In this document: in pieces, positions 52,516 through 61,544 of the stretch
How the letters are laid out: each line of letters starts with the position of its first letter
Numbering within the stretch: position 1 is the stretch's first letter
Assembly: GCA_028718185.1 (NCBI GenBank)
Contig: JAQUMH010000005.1
Span: 106,032 to 170,031, forward strand
Origin: Elusimicrobiota bacterium
Lineage (GTDB): Bacteria > Elusimicrobiota > UBA8919
DNA length: 64,000 bases
Direction: 5' to 3'
Made by a program: the position numbers and the translations under genes
Notes under the pieces: generated by a model
The model's input: only the letters and a program-made list of their open reading frames with translations
Told to the model about the DNA's origin: nothing
Database searches by the model: none

Positions 52516-53233
52516 TAGATTCAGGACCGCAAAACTCTTCTTCTAATTCTTTCTTTTTCTTTTCAACATATTTATCGAGCTCGGCAGTAATGCCTTCTAA
52601 TGATTCAACTTTTTTCAGCCGTTCTTCTATTTTTTCCTGTTCTTTTACTATGAATTTTATAGCATCTGCAATCGGGTCGGGTAGTTTGCCGTGTTCTAAC
52701 ATCTCAATATCTTTTACCGAAAACCCGACACCAACACGGGCAGGAATACCGACTGCCGTAGAATTTGGAGGAATTTCTGATACAACAACCGAACCTGCAC
52801 CAATACGGGAATTATCCCCGATTTTTATAGGACCTAAAACTATGGCACCGGCACCTATGGTAACACCGTTCCCTATTGTAGGATGCCGTTTGCCTTTTTG
52901 TAATGATGTACCACCCAAAACAACACCCTGATAAATAAGAACATTATCACCGATTTCGGTAGTTTCACCAATAACAACACCCATACCGTGGTCAATAAAA
53001 AATCTTTTGCCTATTTTGGCGCCCGGGTGGATTTCAATACCGGTAAAGTGCCTGGAAACTTCGGAAATTATTCTTGCAATAGTAAATCTACTATGATTGT
53101 AAAACCAATGGGCTACGTTATGCGTCAATACAGCATGCAGCCCCGGATAGCAAATTAAAACCTCGATAATATTCTTTGCTGCCGGGTCTTTCTCAAAAAT
53201 AACAGATATTGTTTCGTTTAATTTTTTGAACAT
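52508..53233 (-). CDS. cysE: Serine O-acetyltransferase
   Basis: A 241-residue enzyme that acetylates serine, the first step of cysteine synthesis. The left-handed beta-helix hexapeptides run through [40 protein letters not shown] and [22 protein letters not shown], with the catalytic H-D pair (FIDHG). The C-terminal helix is longer than in short bacterial CysE and forms a coiled coil (about 190-235). CysK is not in the window. Confidence 0.96.
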   Translation of the reverse strand: MFKKLNETISVIFEKDPAAKNIIEVLICYPGLHAVLTHNVAHWFYNHSRFTIARIISEVSRHFTGIEIHPGAKIGKRFFIDHGMGVVIGETTEIGDNVLIYQGVVLGGTSLQKGKRHPTIGNGVTIGAGAIVLGPIKIGDNSRIGAGSVVVSEIPPNSTAVGIPARVGVGFSVKDIEMLEHGKLPDPIADAIKFIVKEQEKIEERLKKVESLEGITAELDKYVEKKKKELEEEFCGPESNV

Positions 53234-53308
53234 AAGGTAATTTTACAAAATTTAAAAAAAAATACAATAAAAAAATCTTTACATATTCATAGATTCCCGT
53301 TTCCCAGA

Positions 53309-53453
53309 CTGTGTCGCAATCCATGGTTTGTCATTGCCCGCTTCGCAGCGAGGCGAGCGAGAGCCAATTTATTGGCTTGTGGCAATCCCATCTTAGATGG
53401 ACTACATTTTATGAGATTGCTTCGCTATCGCTCGCAATGACATTGCGACACAG
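53309..53453. repeat. Nested palindromic element (GTCATTGC type) between sdaA and cysE
   Basis: An outer 12-bp inverted repeat (CTGTGTCGCAAT at 53309-53320 with ATTGCGACACAG at 53442-53453) encloses an inner element bounded by GTCATTGC (53330) and GCAATGAC (53434-53441). AGATTGCTTCGC and GCTTCGCAGCGAG words lie inside. No gene in this gap. Confidence 0.75.
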
Positions 53454-53502
53454 CATATATTTAACACCTATTGAGGATTTTTAATTACATCATAGTCCCC
53501 CA

Positions 53503-55047
53503 TTATTTGGAAAACTTTAAACATTGGGCGGAGGGCGTAATTGATAGTCCGCCAAGGGCTGTGCATCTATGCTCTCTTGGCATCATTTTTCCAACTTGGA
53601 ATAAAGCATCAATAGTTTCATCCAGAGGGATTAGATTTTTATATCCTCCCATAATTAAATCTGCGACAACAAATGCATTTGAAGCAGCTACTGCATTCCT
53701 GCTATGACACGGTATTTCGGCAAAACCTTTAACCGGGTCGCAAATTAATCCCATTGTATTTTGGAAACATACTGATGCGGCATCTAACGCCATATTAACG
53801 TTGCCGTCCGCTGCTTCAATAGCGGAAGCTGCAGCCATGGCGCCCGCAGTCCCGATTTCCACCTGGCATCCTGCCTGCTCAGCAGCAAAAGTCGCGCGCG
53901 TGGCGACAATGACTCCGATTGTAGACGCAGCCAGTAATGTCAAAGCGATTTTTTCCTGGCTAAGTTTTAAAATCTCGTCCAAGGTTACAACAACAGCAGG
54001 GAGTACACCTGCCGAGCCTGCCGTGGGAGCGGCACAAATAATTCCGGAAGATGCACTTACGTGCATTACAGCCAAAGCCCTGGCTGCAGCTCTTGTAGTA
54101 TATCCCCCGAAACGCAAACGACCCGCGGATTCTTTATCAAATATTTCTTTTGCAAAAGGTTCAAAAAGCCTGGGTTTCGCTTTTCCCTGCAGCCCTTGCT
54201 CAATTGATGAACGCATGACAGAAAATCGCCTTAACACTTCGGCTATAACTTCATCCGGTTTAAGTCCTAATAAATTCGCTTCGTACTCCAAACCAATCTT
54301 GCCTAAAGACAATCCTGTTTTTTCTGCATATACCGCTATTTCCTGGGCAGAATAAAATAACGGTTTTCCTTTCTTTACAAAAAATATTGGTGCAGTCTCC
54401 CAAAAATTGACAAATCCCGGTATTGATTTTAGTTTTTCCTTTAATGAATTATTTACCGGTGCAGTTCTATTGCTTTGCAATACGGTACATTTATTATATT
54501 GCAACACTTCGGTATCAATTGATAAACCATCAGAATCTATTATTTTCTTTGCTTCCTCAGCATGGTTATTTGAAATAACAAGCACGAGATTATAAAACTG
54601 TCCTGTAATTTTAACGGGACATTGTTCAATGTGGGTAATAATAACAGAACCTCCACCTATGGATTGAGCTGTTATTGCAAGTTTTTTACCGGATTTGCCC
54701 GTAAGATTGATTACTACTGTATTGGGATGATTTGCTTCCGGTATTGTTTTAATAATAAATTCATACTTAATACCTTTTTTATTGGCTAATTCTTTTACAT
54801 TTGTAAAATCTGTGTTAGTCATTTCTATACCCACGATTCCGGCAATGAAACCAAGGTCAGAGCCTTGCTGTTCGTAGACATTTGCAAAGGAGCCCTGAGG
54901 GTCGAATCTAAATGTTACGGAAACGGGTTCTTCATTCAATAAGTTACGGGCTATAACCGAAATATGATAAGGTCCGGCAGTATGAGAACTGGACGGACCT
55001 CTCATTATCGGACCAAGAACATCATTTAAAATACTTATAGAATCCAT
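53503..55047 (-). CDS. sdaA: L-serine ammonia-lyase, iron-sulfur dependent, fused beta-alpha form
   Basis: A 514-residue single-chain enzyme that deaminates serine to pyruvate. The beta-type domain (GPIMRGPSSSHTAGPYHI, VTFRFDPQGSFA) precedes the alpha domain (SASSGIICAAPTAGSAGVLPAVV, AEQAGCQVEIGTAGAMAAASAIEA, ICDPVKGFAEIPCHSRNAVAA). Cysteines for the [4Fe-4S] cluster are present. In pathway terms it competes with the nearby CysE for serine. GGAG lies about 12 bases upstream of the ATG. Confidence 0.95.
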   Translation of the reverse strand: MDSISILNDVLGPIMRGPSSSHTAGPYHISVIARNLLNEEPVSVTFRFDPQGSFANVYEQQGSDLGFIAGIVGIEMTNTDFTNVKELANKKGIKYEFIIKTIPEANHPNTVVINLTGKSGKKLAITAQSIGGGSVIITHIEQCPVKITGQFYNLVLVISNNHAEEAKKIIDSDGLSIDTEVLQYNKCTVLQSNRTAPVNNSLKEKLKSIPGFVNFWETAPIFFVKKGKPLFYSAQEIAVYAEKTGLSLGKIGLEYEANLLGLKPDEVIAEVLRRFSVMRSSIEQGLQGKAKPRLFEPFAKEIFDKESAGRLRFGGYTTRAAARALAVMHVSASSGIICAAPTAGSAGVLPAVVVTLDEILKLSQEKIALTLLAASTIGVIVATRATFAAEQAGCQVEIGTAGAMAAASAIEAADGNVNMALDAASVCFQNTMGLICDPVKGFAEIPCHSRNAVAASNAFVVADLIMGGYKNLIPLDETIDALFQVGKMMPREHRCTALGGLSITPSAQCLKFSK

Positions 55048-55088
55048 GTTTGATAAAACTCCATTGTAGTGATATCAGAAAATATTTT

Positions 55089-55898
55089 TTAAGCGTTTTC
55101 AAAATACAAAAGGTGTTCAAGGTTGCCTTTGGGTCCTTTTATCGGGGAAGATGTCTCGTTGAGATATTTTAGACCGATAGTTTTAGCAAATTCTTTTATT
55201 TTTTCAATAGTTTGAGTGCGGACTGATTCATCTTCTACAACGCCTTTTTTTGTTGACCCGCGCGGGGCTTCGAACTGGGGTTTTACTAGCGCGATTATTT
55301 CGCCACCTGTTTTCACAAGTTCTTTTACTTTAGGTAAAACCTTTTCAAGTGAAATGAAGGAAACATCAACAACCGCTAAATCAGGTAAATGCGATTCAAT
55401 ATTACTATAAGACGAGATTGCTTCGCCCGCCGATGAATCGTGGCGGGCTCGCAATGACAGGATACTTTGCGATAATTCGCGTTTTCCAAAATATCTTATG
55501 TTGGTTTTTTCAAAAACAATAACACGCGGGTCATTACGGAGTTTGAAATCCAGAATACCGTACCCGACATCGATACAATAAACTTTTTTTGCACCTTTTT
55601 GTAACAGGCAATCAGTAAACCCGCCGGTAGACGCACCGATATCAATACATATTTTATCTTGAACGTTAATTGCAAACTTTTCTAACGCTTCTTCCAGCTT
55701 TAATCCACCGCGGGAAACATATTTGTCAGATTCTTTGATTAGTATTTCCGAATCTTCTGAAACTAAAAAACCGGGTTTTGTGATTATTTTATCTTTAATG
55801 CTTACTTTGCCTTCCATCACTAATGCGGTAGCTTTACTGAGAGATGAGGTAAGTGCTTTTTGGAAAATTAAAATATCTATGCGGTTTTTTTTAACCAT
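55089..55898 (-). CDS. tlyA: rRNA (cytidine-2'-O)-methyltransferase TlyA with a palindrome-encoded insertion
   Basis: A 269-residue S4-RlmJ fusion: S4 RNA-binding domain (1-60), then the methyltransferase with SAM motif DIGASTGGFTDCLLQKGA and catalytic K-D-K-E type residues (K67, D178 in VVDVSFISL, K206 and E210 in LVKPQFE). Residues about 145-166 (SILSLRARHDSSAGEAISS) interrupt the loop between the strand ending NIRYF and LPDLAVVDVSF, and are encoded by a GTCATTGCGAG-type element. It overlaps dxs by 22 bases. The insertion lies near the active-site entrance, so activity should be tested. Confidence 0.94.
   Translation of the reverse strand: MVKKNRIDILIFQKALTSSLSKATALVMEGKVSIKDKIITKPGFLVSEDSEILIKESDKYVSRGGLKLEEALEKFAINVQDKICIDIGASTGGFTDCLLQKGAKKVYCIDVGYGILDFKLRNDPRVIVFEKTNIRYFGKRELSQSILSLRARHDSSAGEAISSYSNIESHLPDLAVVDVSFISLEKVLPKVKELVKTGGEIIALVKPQFEAPRGSTKKGVVEDESVRTQTIEKIKEFAKTIGLKYLNETSSPIKGPKGNLEHLLYFENA
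55413..55460. repeat. GTCATTGCGAG-type palindromic element inside tlyA
   Basis: GAGATTGCTTCGCCCGCC and GGCGGGCTCGCAATGAC form the two arms of a shortened element like those at 36452 and 53330. Confidence 0.8.
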
Positions 55899-57736
55899 TG
55901 TTTAACATTTTCGTAGATTGTATTTGCAGTAAGTCCATATTTTTCCCTGATTTCACTTTGTTTACCGTGTTCAACAAACTTGTCAGGAAGACCTATTGTC
56001 TGAATCTTTATATTACCATCACTTAATAGTTCACAAACGGCACTGCCAAAGCCACCGGAAATAACATTTTCCTCAATGGTTACTATTTTTTTAACTCTTT
56101 GTGAAATACTTTTAAAAAGTTCTGCATCTATGGGTTTTATAAAACGGGAATTTACTACGCCGCAGGAAATCCCTCCGGCAGAAAGTTTTTGAGCAGCTTC
56201 AACAGCAACATTAACCATATTCCCTACGGCAAATATAAAAATATCTTTTCCTTCAGTAATTACTTCCGCTTTTCCAATAGGTAAAACTTTTGGTACATCG
56301 TCAAGTTTAACACCAACACCTTCACCGCGCGGATACCGGATTGCAACCGGCTGATTTAACATTACCGCTGTTTTAAGCATATTTTGAAGTTCATTTTCGT
56401 TGGAGGGCGACATTATTACTATGTTCGGAATCATCCTTAAAAATGTCAAGTCAAAAGCACCCTGGTGAGTTGCGCCGTCTTCGCCTACAATACCTGCCCT
56501 GTCTATTGCAAGAATAACCGGTAATTTCTGCAGGCAAACATCGTGAATTATTTCATCTATAGCCCTTTGAAAAAATGTAGAATATATCGCGACCACAGGT
56601 TTGTAACCTGCAGCTGCGAGACCTGCAGCAAATGTCACCGCGTGTCCTTCAGCTATCCCTACATCAAAAAATCTTTTAGGGAATTCTTTCTGGAAATCTA
56701 CAAGTCCTGTCCCGTCAACCATAGCGGCGGTAATAGCGACTATCTTTTCATCTTCTTTTGCAAGTTTTATAAGTGTCTGTGAAAAAATCTTTGTATAACT
56801 CGGATATTTTGATTCAGATACCGGGTCACCCGTTATTACATCGTATTTTCCTATTCCGTGGAATTTTGTGGGATTATTTTCAGCAGGTGAATATCCTTTT
56901 CCTTTTTTCGTAATGACGTGTAAAAGCACGGGACCTTTCAGGTTTTTTACTTTTGAAAGTATTTCTATCATTTTATCGAGGTCGTGTCCCTGAACAGGAC
57001 CCAAATATGCAAAACCCATTTCTTCAAATAACATTCCGGGGAAAAGCAATACGCGAAATCTTTTGGCGACACGCATTATCTGCGAACCCCAAAAATGAAT
57101 TCGTGATAAAAACTTTGAAACTCTTTTATGGAACCTGCTGTAAAGCCCGCCTGTTAATAGTTTAGTTAAATATGCGGCAAGTGCACCTACCCGGTGAGAA
57201 ATGAACATTTCATTATCATTAAGAATTACCAGCATGTCCGTTCCCAAATGCCCGGTATTTAAAAGCCCTTCGTACGCAAGCCCGCCGGTCATAGCTCCAT
57301 CACCAACCACAGCGACAACTTTGTAATCTTCATTTTTTAAATCACGGGCAGCAGCTAAGCCCAAAGCAGCAGATATGGATGTGGAAGAATGACCTGTACC
57401 AAATGCGTCATATTCAGATTCTGCAATTTTGGGGAAACCGGATATGCCGTTTAGCTGGCGAAGAGTTGAAAAGTTATCGCGGCGTCCGGTAATGATTTTA
57501 TGTGCATATGCCTGGTGACCGACATCCCAGACAATTTTGTCTTTTGGTGTATTATAAACATAATGAAGAGCTATTGTAAGTTCTACTGTACCTAACGATG
57601 GCGCTAAATGACCGCCGGTTTGTGAAACAGTTGAAATAATATGTTCACGTATATCTTTGGCAAGGTCGGGTAAAAGTTCTTTTTTTAGTGACCTTAAGTC
57701 AACAGGATTATTGATTTTATCAAGGATTTTGGACAT
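55877..57736 (-). CDS. dxs: 1-deoxy-D-xylulose-5-phosphate synthase
   Basis: A 619-residue transketolase-type enzyme at the entry of the MEP isoprenoid pathway. Thiamine diphosphate motif GDGAMTGGLAYEGLLNTG ending LNDNEM, plus HQAYAHKIITGR, GTGHSSTSISAALG and the C-terminal EGHAVTFAAGLAA and RYPRGEG. Length normal. It is followed by tlyA with an overlap and preceded by ispA at 170 bp, a gap filled by repeats. Confidence 0.97.
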   Translation of the reverse strand: MSKILDKINNPVDLRSLKKELLPDLAKDIREHIISTVSQTGGHLAPSLGTVELTIALHYVYNTPKDKIVWDVGHQAYAHKIITGRRDNFSTLRQLNGISGFPKIAESEYDAFGTGHSSTSISAALGLAAARDLKNEDYKVVAVVGDGAMTGGLAYEGLLNTGHLGTDMLVILNDNEMFISHRVGALAAYLTKLLTGGLYSRFHKRVSKFLSRIHFWGSQIMRVAKRFRVLLFPGMLFEEMGFAYLGPVQGHDLDKMIEILSKVKNLKGPVLLHVITKKGKGYSPAENNPTKFHGIGKYDVITGDPVSESKYPSYTKIFSQTLIKLAKEDEKIVAITAAMVDGTGLVDFQKEFPKRFFDVGIAEGHAVTFAAGLAAAGYKPVVAIYSTFFQRAIDEIIHDVCLQKLPVILAIDRAGIVGEDGATHQGAFDLTFLRMIPNIVIMSPSNENELQNMLKTAVMLNQPVAIRYPRGEGVGVKLDDVPKVLPIGKAEVITEGKDIFIFAVGNMVNVAVEAAQKLSAGGISCGVVNSRFIKPIDAELFKSISQRVKKIVTIEENVISGGFGSAVCELLSDGNIKIQTIGLPDKFVEHGKQSEIREKYGLTANTIYENVKQWLKKTA

Positions 57737-57769
57737 TTGTTTATATTACTCCTGACTGCTAAAATATTA

Positions 57770-57900
57770 TAGTCCCCCCTCATCTTTCATCTTCTCCCCT
57801 ATGGGGAGAAGAAATAGCACTTTTCATCTTCTCTCCTGTGGGAAGAGGAAATCTCACTTTTCATCCTCTACCCTGTGGGGAGAGGAAAGAGGTGAGGGGG
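57770..57900. repeat. Three CTTCTCCCC/GGGGAGAAG repeat units between ispA and dxs
   Basis: CATCTTCTCCCCTATGGGGA, CATCTTCTCTCCTGTGGGAA and CATCCTCTACCCTGTGGGGA are spaced about 38 bases apart, each a small palindrome followed by AGAAGAAA or GAGGAAA words. Shared with the cluster at 51.5-51.8 kb. Confidence 0.75.
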
Positions 57901-57905
57901 TTAAA

Positions 57906-58787
57906 TTAATATTCTCTTTGGACTATGTAGTCTGCTAATTCTTTAAGAATGGTTGCTTTTTTACCTAATATATTTAAATCTTTCTTGGCACTTTCAATTA
58001 ACATGATTGCTTTTTCTTTTGATTTCTCTATTCCGTAAATTGACGGGTAAGTTAATTTCTTGTTTTTTATATCTGAACCTTTCTTGCCCAGTTTTTTCTT
58101 ATTACCGGTAATATCTAAAATATCGTCAACTACCTGGAAAGCAAGCCCGATTTTTCTGCCGTAATCTGAAAGCGCCTTGACTTTTTCCTGTGAGGCATTC
58201 GATAAAATCGCCCCGACTTTAAGCGATACTTCTATCATCTTCGCCGTCTTATGCTCGTGAATGTATCTAACTAATATTTCGGATTTAGACCCTTTTACTT
58301 TAGACCTCGGACTTCGGACATCGGACATCCCCATTTCTATATCCGCTACTTGTCCGCCTACCATGCCTTTTGTTCCTGCGGCTACTGCTACTTCTTTTAC
58401 AACTAACGGGTGAATAATTTCGAACGCTTTTGTTAAAAGTCCGTCACCGGCAAGTATGGCTATTGCTTCACCATATTTTTTGTGAGAAGTTAATTTGCCC
58501 CTGCGGTAATCGTCATCGTCCATAGCCGGTAAATCATCGTGAATAAGCGAATAGGTATGAATCATTTCAATTGCACAGGCAGTCGGTAAAATATCTTTCA
58601 CGGAACCACCGCAAATTTCACCGGCAGCAAGACATAATACGGGTCTGAGCCGTTTCCCACCGGCAAAAATACTGTATTTCATTGCAGTATTTATAATCGG
58701 CGGTGTTTCTTTGCTTTCGGAAAAATATTTTTTAAGAGCGTTGTCTATTATTTTTTTTTTCTTTTTTAGATATATTTTCAGGTCCAT
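57906..58787 (-). CDS. ispA: Polyprenyl (farnesyl/geranylgeranyl) diphosphate synthase with repeat insertion
   Basis: A 293-residue trans-isoprenyl synthase: GGKRLRPVL, first aspartate-rich motif DDLPAMDDDD (from 84) and second DDILD (221-225). The start is the ATG before DLKIYLKK; longer frames begin inside the promoter. Residues about 155-171 (SDVRSPRSKVKGSKSEI) sit where the family has a short loop after GGQVADIE and are read from a 7-bp repeat array. The pathway neighbour dxs follows. The product chain length cannot be told from sequence. Confidence 0.95.
   Translation of the reverse strand: MDLKIYLKKKKKIIDNALKKYFSESKETPPIINTAMKYSIFAGGKRLRPVLCLAAGEICGGSVKDILPTACAIEMIHTYSLIHDDLPAMDDDDYRRGKLTSHKKYGEAIAILAGDGLLTKAFEIIHPLVVKEVAVAAGTKGMVGGQVADIEMGMSDVRSPRSKVKGSKSEILVRYIHEHKTAKMIEVSLKVGAILSNASQEKVKALSDYGRKIGLAFQVVDDILDITGNKKKLGKKGSDIKNKKLTYPSIYGIEKSKEKAIMLIESAKKDLNILGKKATILKELADYIVQREY
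58276..58330. repeat. 7-bp array inside ispA with compensated indels
   Basis: Units ATTTCGG, then one 6-base and one 8-base unit, then ACTTTAG, ACCTCGG, ACTTCGG, ACATCGG. The short and long units cancel, so the array keeps an exact multiple of 7 and the ispA frame is preserved. Confidence 0.8.
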
Positions 58788-58797
58788 TTGTGTTGTC

Positions 58798-58826
58798 ATT
58801 TTATTAAATCCGTCTGGGGTTGTCAA
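58798..58826 (-). promoter_or_regulatory. ispA: ispA promoter with near-leaderless start
   Basis: Minus-strand TTGACA (58821-58826) and TAAAAT (58798-58803) are 17 bases apart; the predicted start at 58791 leaves four bases (ACAA) before the ATG. Confidence 0.6.
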
Positions 58827-58866
58827 CTCTGTGTTTCTGATAGTTAAAATGCCGTATTCGGTTAGC

Positions 58867-60021
58867 TTACAAACCAGGATTAAAAAACGTACCAATAGCT
58901 TGAGCTAATTGCATCCCAAATTTTTCTGAATGACTTTGTTTAATATTCTCCCATTGGTTTTTACTGCGAATGAAAGTTTGAAAACGTGATATTTCAATAC
59001 AATGTGTTAGGCTACCAAGAATATCTTTTACCCATGTATTAAACCATCCATCCGGAATCTTTAGTTCCCACCAGCTGTTATCAACCCAATCGGTATGCTT
59101 GAAAAGATATTCACCAAATTCGATTTGCTTTTTATAATACTCATCAGAAACTGCTGTTTTAGAAAATCTTGTCAGCGAAGCAGCGGAACCTTTTTTTGAA
59201 GCCCAGCCCATATGTAAATCTAAAATCATTTCAAACCTTTCACCATTCTTCTTGGCTAAAAGCAACCAATCTCTTATTGCACTGGTTTCAGGCAATTCAA
59301 ACGCTTTCCAATCTCTGTTCGGGTTGATGGACGAGGTCCTTTTTATGTTAAATAATCCGTCAATATCCACTACCGGAACAATACGCCAGCATAAATATTT
59401 TTGAAGTAATTTACCTTCAGGTGTACCAATGAGATAACGAGTCAATGCATCTAAAACCCTCGGTCCGCTTGTCTCCTGATTATGCTGAAGAGCTTGTAAA
59501 TATATAGTACCAATATATTTTTCTTTCGGCTTAATTATAAAACCATAAATATTTCTTTTATCCCGGCTGGTACCAACAACTTCTATTTTTGTACCGCTGT
59601 TTTCTACTGTTTTTATCAGGTCATTCAAATTAGACGGGGTATATGGTATATCGGTAGCCAAAAAAAGCTTGTCGGATTCCGGTTGTACATCAATGTGAAC
59701 TTCCTGTCCAACTACATGCACTGTATCCAGGTTCTCCCAATTCAGTCCGTCACTACTTTTAAAAATAACTCTTTCAATAACTTCTGTAAAATTATGGTTT
59801 CTTGCATAAGGGCTTTCTTTATCTTCATTCTTAGTCCACTCTAAAATAATTTGTATGTTTTTCCCTTTGGCATTTAACAAACATGCATGCCAATAAAACC
59901 AGATATTTCCGCTTGTTCCTTCAGGTGTATCCGGTTGACAACGGACCTTATTTTCACTTTCCCAGTTAATAACTTTACAACAACCGTTATCAAAATTCCC
60001 GTGTAACTCAGGTGTTTTCAT
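58867..60021 (-). CDS. M14-family zinc carboxypeptidase-like protein
   Basis: A 384-residue protein. The N-terminal half is a beta-rich domain as in cytosolic carboxypeptidases (AGBL-like). The zinc site is HxxE in LQALQHNQETSGPR, the third ligand in LDLHMGWASKKG, and a catalytic glutamate in CIEISRF. No signal peptide. It begins 30 bases after the M42-like gene and probably shares its mRNA; AAGGGA precedes the ATG. Peptide substrate unknown. Confidence 0.87.
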   Translation of the reverse strand: MKTPELHGNFDNGCCKVINWESENKVRCQPDTPEGTSGNIWFYWHACLLNAKGKNIQIILEWTKNEDKESPYARNHNFTEVIERVIFKSSDGLNWENLDTVHVVGQEVHIDVQPESDKLFLATDIPYTPSNLNDLIKTVENSGTKIEVVGTSRDKRNIYGFIIKPKEKYIGTIYLQALQHNQETSGPRVLDALTRYLIGTPEGKLLQKYLCWRIVPVVDIDGLFNIKRTSSINPNRDWKAFELPETSAIRDWLLLAKKNGERFEMILDLHMGWASKKGSAASLTRFSKTAVSDEYYKKQIEFGEYLFKHTDWVDNSWWELKIPDGWFNTWVKDILGSLTHCIEISRFQTFIRSKNQWENIKQSHSEKFGMQLAQAIGTFFNPGL

Positions 60022-60051
60022 AAAATATTCCCTTAAGATAAATATGTATAA

Positions 60052-61182
60052 TTAAAAACCAAGTATGCGTTCAGAACCTGTTTTTTCAATATGTATTTCA
60101 CCTAACAGTCCTTTGTGGGGTTGATATTGAGATTTGTTCTTTTTTGTGAAATGTTTGATTTCTTTTGAGTTTATAACAACTTCCACTAATAATCTTACCA
60201 TATTTTCCAAGTCGTCTATAGCGACATATTCTTCATCAATCCGGTTTTTCTCGTTGTTGCGATTATGATAGTTTCCAAGCGGGATACATAAAGCACCGGT
60301 TTTATATAAGTCCTGATATGCAGTCCCTTCACATGTACCACCATCCATTAATTTCCGGTTATATTTAAATGATGACTTTTCCAACTTAAGCTGTTGAGCA
60401 ACGTAAACCAGAAAAGCGGTTATTCCCGGATGGAAAATGCTTTGTTTGTCCCCGACACGGATAATCACACCGCCGTGAATTGGTGCAACAGGTAATGCTT
60501 TACTGGTTTCAAGCGATATCACCGTAGCTTGGGACGGTATAGTTCTATTCATGCACAAATAGTTGGCTCCGTGAAGACCCGCTTCTTCAGCGACGGTGAA
60601 GACGCACATTACACGGTGTCGTATTTTTCTTTGGACAAGCTGGTCTATCATTGTCAGCATAGCTGCACAACCTACCAAATCATCACAACCGCGTGAATGA
60701 AGCAGCCCACCTTCGGTTCTACAAGGCGGAAAATCCCACAAACCGAAATCGGAATTTGCAACCTCACTTTTAACGGAAAGTACAATACGTGTAATATGTT
60801 GTTTAGGATTACGAATAACTTTAATAATTTTACCGACTGTCTGTGTCCGTTTGCCGAATATGCGGACATTAGCAGGCTTGAGAGGGTCACAGGGAAAATC
60901 GCCAAAGGTGATAGCTGACGCTTTGCCCCGACCTAGGTATTTTTCTATAATAAAACCGGGATGGTCCATATGGGCGCTAAAACATAATGGTAGATTTTTT
61001 TCAAATTGTTTACCATACTCGGCTAAAACGTTTCCAAAATTATCAACAGAAACAGGAACGTTCCTCTCTTGGCAAAATTCAAGAATATGATTACGAATTC
61101 CGTCTTCCTTAAACGGGACCGAAGGATGTTCTAATAACTGTTTTGCTATTTTTATTATATTTAAAGGATGTTTGTTATTCAT
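60052..61182 (-). CDS. M42/M28-type zinc aminopeptidase
   Basis: A 376-residue metallopeptidase with the two-zinc ligand set HMDHPG, GCDDLVG (bridging aspartate), AEEAG (catalytic glutamates), SLETS and a C-terminal PLGNYHNRN histidine, matching the co-catalytic zinc peptidases of the M20/M28/M42 group. GGG-rich loops and length fit M42-like enzymes. The promoter lies just upstream with a 13-base leader that begins AAGGA. It works with the M14-like enzyme in peptide breakdown, by inference. Confidence 0.88.
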   Translation of the reverse strand: MNNKHPLNIIKIAKQLLEHPSVPFKEDGIRNHILEFCQERNVPVSVDNFGNVLAEYGKQFEKNLPLCFSAHMDHPGFIIEKYLGRGKASAITFGDFPCDPLKPANVRIFGKRTQTVGKIIKVIRNPKQHITRIVLSVKSEVANSDFGLWDFPPCRTEGGLLHSRGCDDLVGCAAMLTMIDQLVQRKIRHRVMCVFTVAEEAGLHGANYLCMNRTIPSQATVISLETSKALPVAPIHGGVIIRVGDKQSIFHPGITAFLVYVAQQLKLEKSSFKYNRKLMDGGTCEGTAYQDLYKTGALCIPLGNYHNRNNEKNRIDEEYVAIDDLENMVRLLVEVVINSKEIKHFTKKNKSQYQPHKGLLGEIHIEKTGSERILGF

Positions 61183-61201
61183 AATCTGTGTCCTTTCCGA
61201 T

Positions 61202-61230
61202 ATGATATATCAAACAGTTAAAAATGTCAA
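61202..61230 (-). promoter_or_regulatory. Promoter of the two-peptidase operon
   Basis: Minus-strand TTGACA (61225-61230) and TATCAT (61202-61207) are 17 bases apart; predicted start 61195, leader AAGGACACAGATT before the ATG. Confidence 0.7.
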
Positions 61231-61289
61231 TGGGTAAAATTACACTAATCCGGCATTGAGAAGATGATATAGACGAAGGGATAAAAAAT

Positions 61290-61320
61290 AAAGAACCCTG
61301 CTGAAAAGCGGGGTTCTTTA
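61290..61320 (-). terminator. Strong intrinsic terminator downstream of the DUF4091 gene
   Basis: AAGAACCCCGC and GCAGGGTTCTT (minus strand) form an 11-bp stem with one G-T pair and a 6-base loop, followed by TTATTTTTTATCC. Confidence 0.85.
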
Positions 61321-61340
61321 CTATATAATTCTTAACGTAA

Positions 61341-61520
61341 GCAGAGCAAGCTCTGCAGCTACATTTGAATAGATAACCACTACACAAAATCGGCAGACCA
61401 AGGGTCTGCAACTACATTATGTCTGACTTCTGACATTGCCCGCCCCACCACTAATGCTTTGGCGGACAAGAATCTCACCGCTACAAATCCTAATTCAGCA
61501 GAGCAAGCTCTGCGACTACA
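61341..61520. repeat. Three CTAC-tailed hairpins and a CTTTGGCGGACAAG copy in a gene-free stretch
   Basis: GCAGAG/CTCTGC (61341-61356), GCAGACC/GGTCTGC (61393-61409) and GCAGAG/CTCTGC (61498-61513), followed by AGCTACATT, AACTACATT and GACTACAAAC. Between them lies ATGCTTTGGCGGACAAG, a diverged copy of the repeat at 32.67 and 50.14 kb. A frame here begins in the hairpins and is not a gene. Confidence 0.8.
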
Positions 61521-61544
61521 AACACCTTATTATAGAAAACAAAA

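Noticed and set aside
61175..61411. A 78-codon minus-strand frame upstream of the M42-like gene
   Set aside because: It crosses two CTAC-tailed hairpins, a strong terminator and the operon promoter, so it is not a gene.
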